This document shows, piece after piece, positions 63,269 to 64,000 of a stretch of DNA of 64,000 nt. The translations under genes were made by a program, and so were the position numbers. The notes beneath the pieces were generated by a model. The model saw only the letters and a list, made by a program, of their open reading frames with translations. It had not been told where the DNA came from and searched no databases. Source of the stretch: Cytophagales bacterium (GTDB taxonomy: Bacteria; Pseudomonadota; Gammaproteobacteria; Burkholderiales; Burkholderiaceae_C); the NCBI GenBank assembly GCA_030054145.1, contig JASGCK010000006.1, positions 124,001-188,000 of the forward strand, read 5' to 3'. Position 1 is the first letter of the stretch. The number at the start of each line of letters is the position of its first letter.

Positions 63269-64000
63269 TTATGACTTGCTAGCAGAAGACGAAATCAGTT
63301 CAATTTCCAAAATAAATGGCTGCACTTCAAGTTGTGGTTGCCCCTCAATTTTCAAACCACAGTCAGCAAGCATCGGGCATTGAACTATGGACTTGCCGCC
63401 TACTTTCATGGTCTCCAAGATAGCACGCATTTTGGGTGACATCGTTTCAAAAGACCAAGATTTCATTTGATGATCTTGATTTCCGTAGAGTGAGTAATTC
63501 GTAACTTGCTTGGACAGAAGTTTAAATTTTGTAACATCGCCGATCTTTGGCGTGAGACCTGCTCCATTTGTTGCGTGAATTACTTTCGCGCCAGTTGGCA
63601 GCATAACTGAAGGGGTGTCAATAACAATGTGATCAACCGCAAAGCCAAGCCTAGAGAGCTTTCCGACAACTTTCAGAGGGCGGGCATAATTTGTTCCAAT
63701 CACATCGAATTGTTCCTTATCAATGCAAATTTTTTGCGTTAAACCTACAGCTCTAATTCGGTATTCACAATTTCCACGCTTGCTCCGAGAGTAAGAGGCA
63801 ACAAAAACATGTATCTCTTCGTGATCAGCCCCTGACAAAGCGGTAATCAGGAAGGGTACTTGACGGGCAAACATAATCCAAACAAATAAGCCTATTAAAA
63901 AGGGCATTAATGGGAGCAACAGCCATAGTTTCCAAGAACTTGTACGTGGCTCATCATTTCTATTTTGGTAAATGAATACAACAGCTGGAATACTGAGTAG
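63269..64000 (-). CDS. membrane protein of unknown function, 5' end outside the window
   Basis: The frame is open to the right edge, so the gene is partial. The visible part begins with a hydrophobic stretch (LLSIPAVVFIYQ), a short loop with RNDEPRTSS, and a second helix (LWLLLPLMPFLIGLFVWIMF); about 185 mostly soluble residues follow (HVFVASYSRSKRGNCEYRIR). Two membrane segments, then an extracytoplasmic or cytoplasmic domain that I cannot place. An internal TTG at 63919 is unlikely to be the start. Confidence 0.65.
   Translation of the reverse strand, partial: LLSIPAVVFIYQNRNDEPRTSSWKLWLLLPLMPFLIGLFVWIMFARQVPFLITALSGADHEEIHVFVASYSRSKRGNCEYRIRAVGLTQKICIDKEQFDVIGTNYARPLKVVGKLSRLGFAVDHIVIDTPSVMLPTGAKVIHATNGAGLTPKIGDVTKFKLLSKQVTNYSLYGNQDHQMKSWSFETMSPKMRAILETMKVGGKSIVQCPMLADCGLKIEGQPQLEVQPFILEIELISSSASKS

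Noticed and set aside
1-64000. CRISPR array or prophage
   Set aside because: No regularly spaced repeats and no phage structural or integrase genes were seen; the accessory genes are isolated singletons or remnants.

Overview
The window reads as chromosome of a betaproteobacterium of the order Burkholderiales, most likely Comamonadaceae or a close relative. The evidence is the gene order cysS, alkA-like glycosylase, accA, tilS; the run pgeF, (insert), phaC, phaA, phaB; Bug-type binding proteins; a NagGHAbI-type aromatic pathway; a 347-residue trimeric porin; and dispersed short inverted repeats of the kinds common in that group. Coding density is high and genes lie on both strands. Assignments rest on reading motifs and protein sequence, not on database searches.

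Layout. 1-9.3 kb holds a small lipoprotein, a minus-strand envelope operon (TPR protein, L,D-transpeptidase, cyclophilin, lpxH), then cysS, a DNA glycosylase, accA and tilS. 8.2-16.1 kb is one long minus-strand operon for an aromatic acid: a three-component ring hydroxylase (NagG/NagH/NagAb type), gentisate dioxygenase, fumarylpyruvate hydrolase, a complete TRAP transporter and two trailing genes. The missing isomerase (NagL/MaiA) lies nearby at 17.8 kb on the plus strand. 18.5-27.7 kb has a two-nuclease-domain protein with a nine-G tract, a PhyH-type oxygenase, psd, pgeF, a NERD-helicase and the polyhydroxybutyrate genes phaC, phaA, phaB. 27.7-32.2 kb is a catabolic cluster: LysR regulator, type III CoA-transferase, HMG-CoA-lyase-like enzyme, VOC protein and Bug binding protein. 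32.2-41.1 kb carries ribE, ribD, nrdR, glyA, a lytic transglycosylase, a DUF349 protein and a split chromate transporter. 41.1-49.4 kb has a YgiQ radical-SAM protein invaded by repeats, RhuM, pepA, holC, a porin, a branched-chain amino acid binding protein and tRNA-Ser(GGA). 49.4-60.6 kb has a HigBA-like toxin-antitoxin pair, queD, queE, a CBS protein, a degenerate RsuA-type protein, a caspase-like protein, gamma-glutamyltransferase, a TPR glycosyltransferase and a secreted phosphoesterase.

The last 3.4 kb (60.6-64 kb) is a rearranged accessory patch. An aspartic protease gene has its first 174-bp region duplicated exactly 1887 bp away. Between the copies lie a DUF4268 nuclease-like gene, a 25-codon 3' end of guaA, an IS3-family transposase scrap and RhuM remnants. 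The most unusual signals are this patch, the nine-G tract in the double-nuclease gene, mobile palindromes translated in frame inside YgiQ and CysS, and a cyclophilin that appears to have two start sites giving an exported and a cytoplasmic form.
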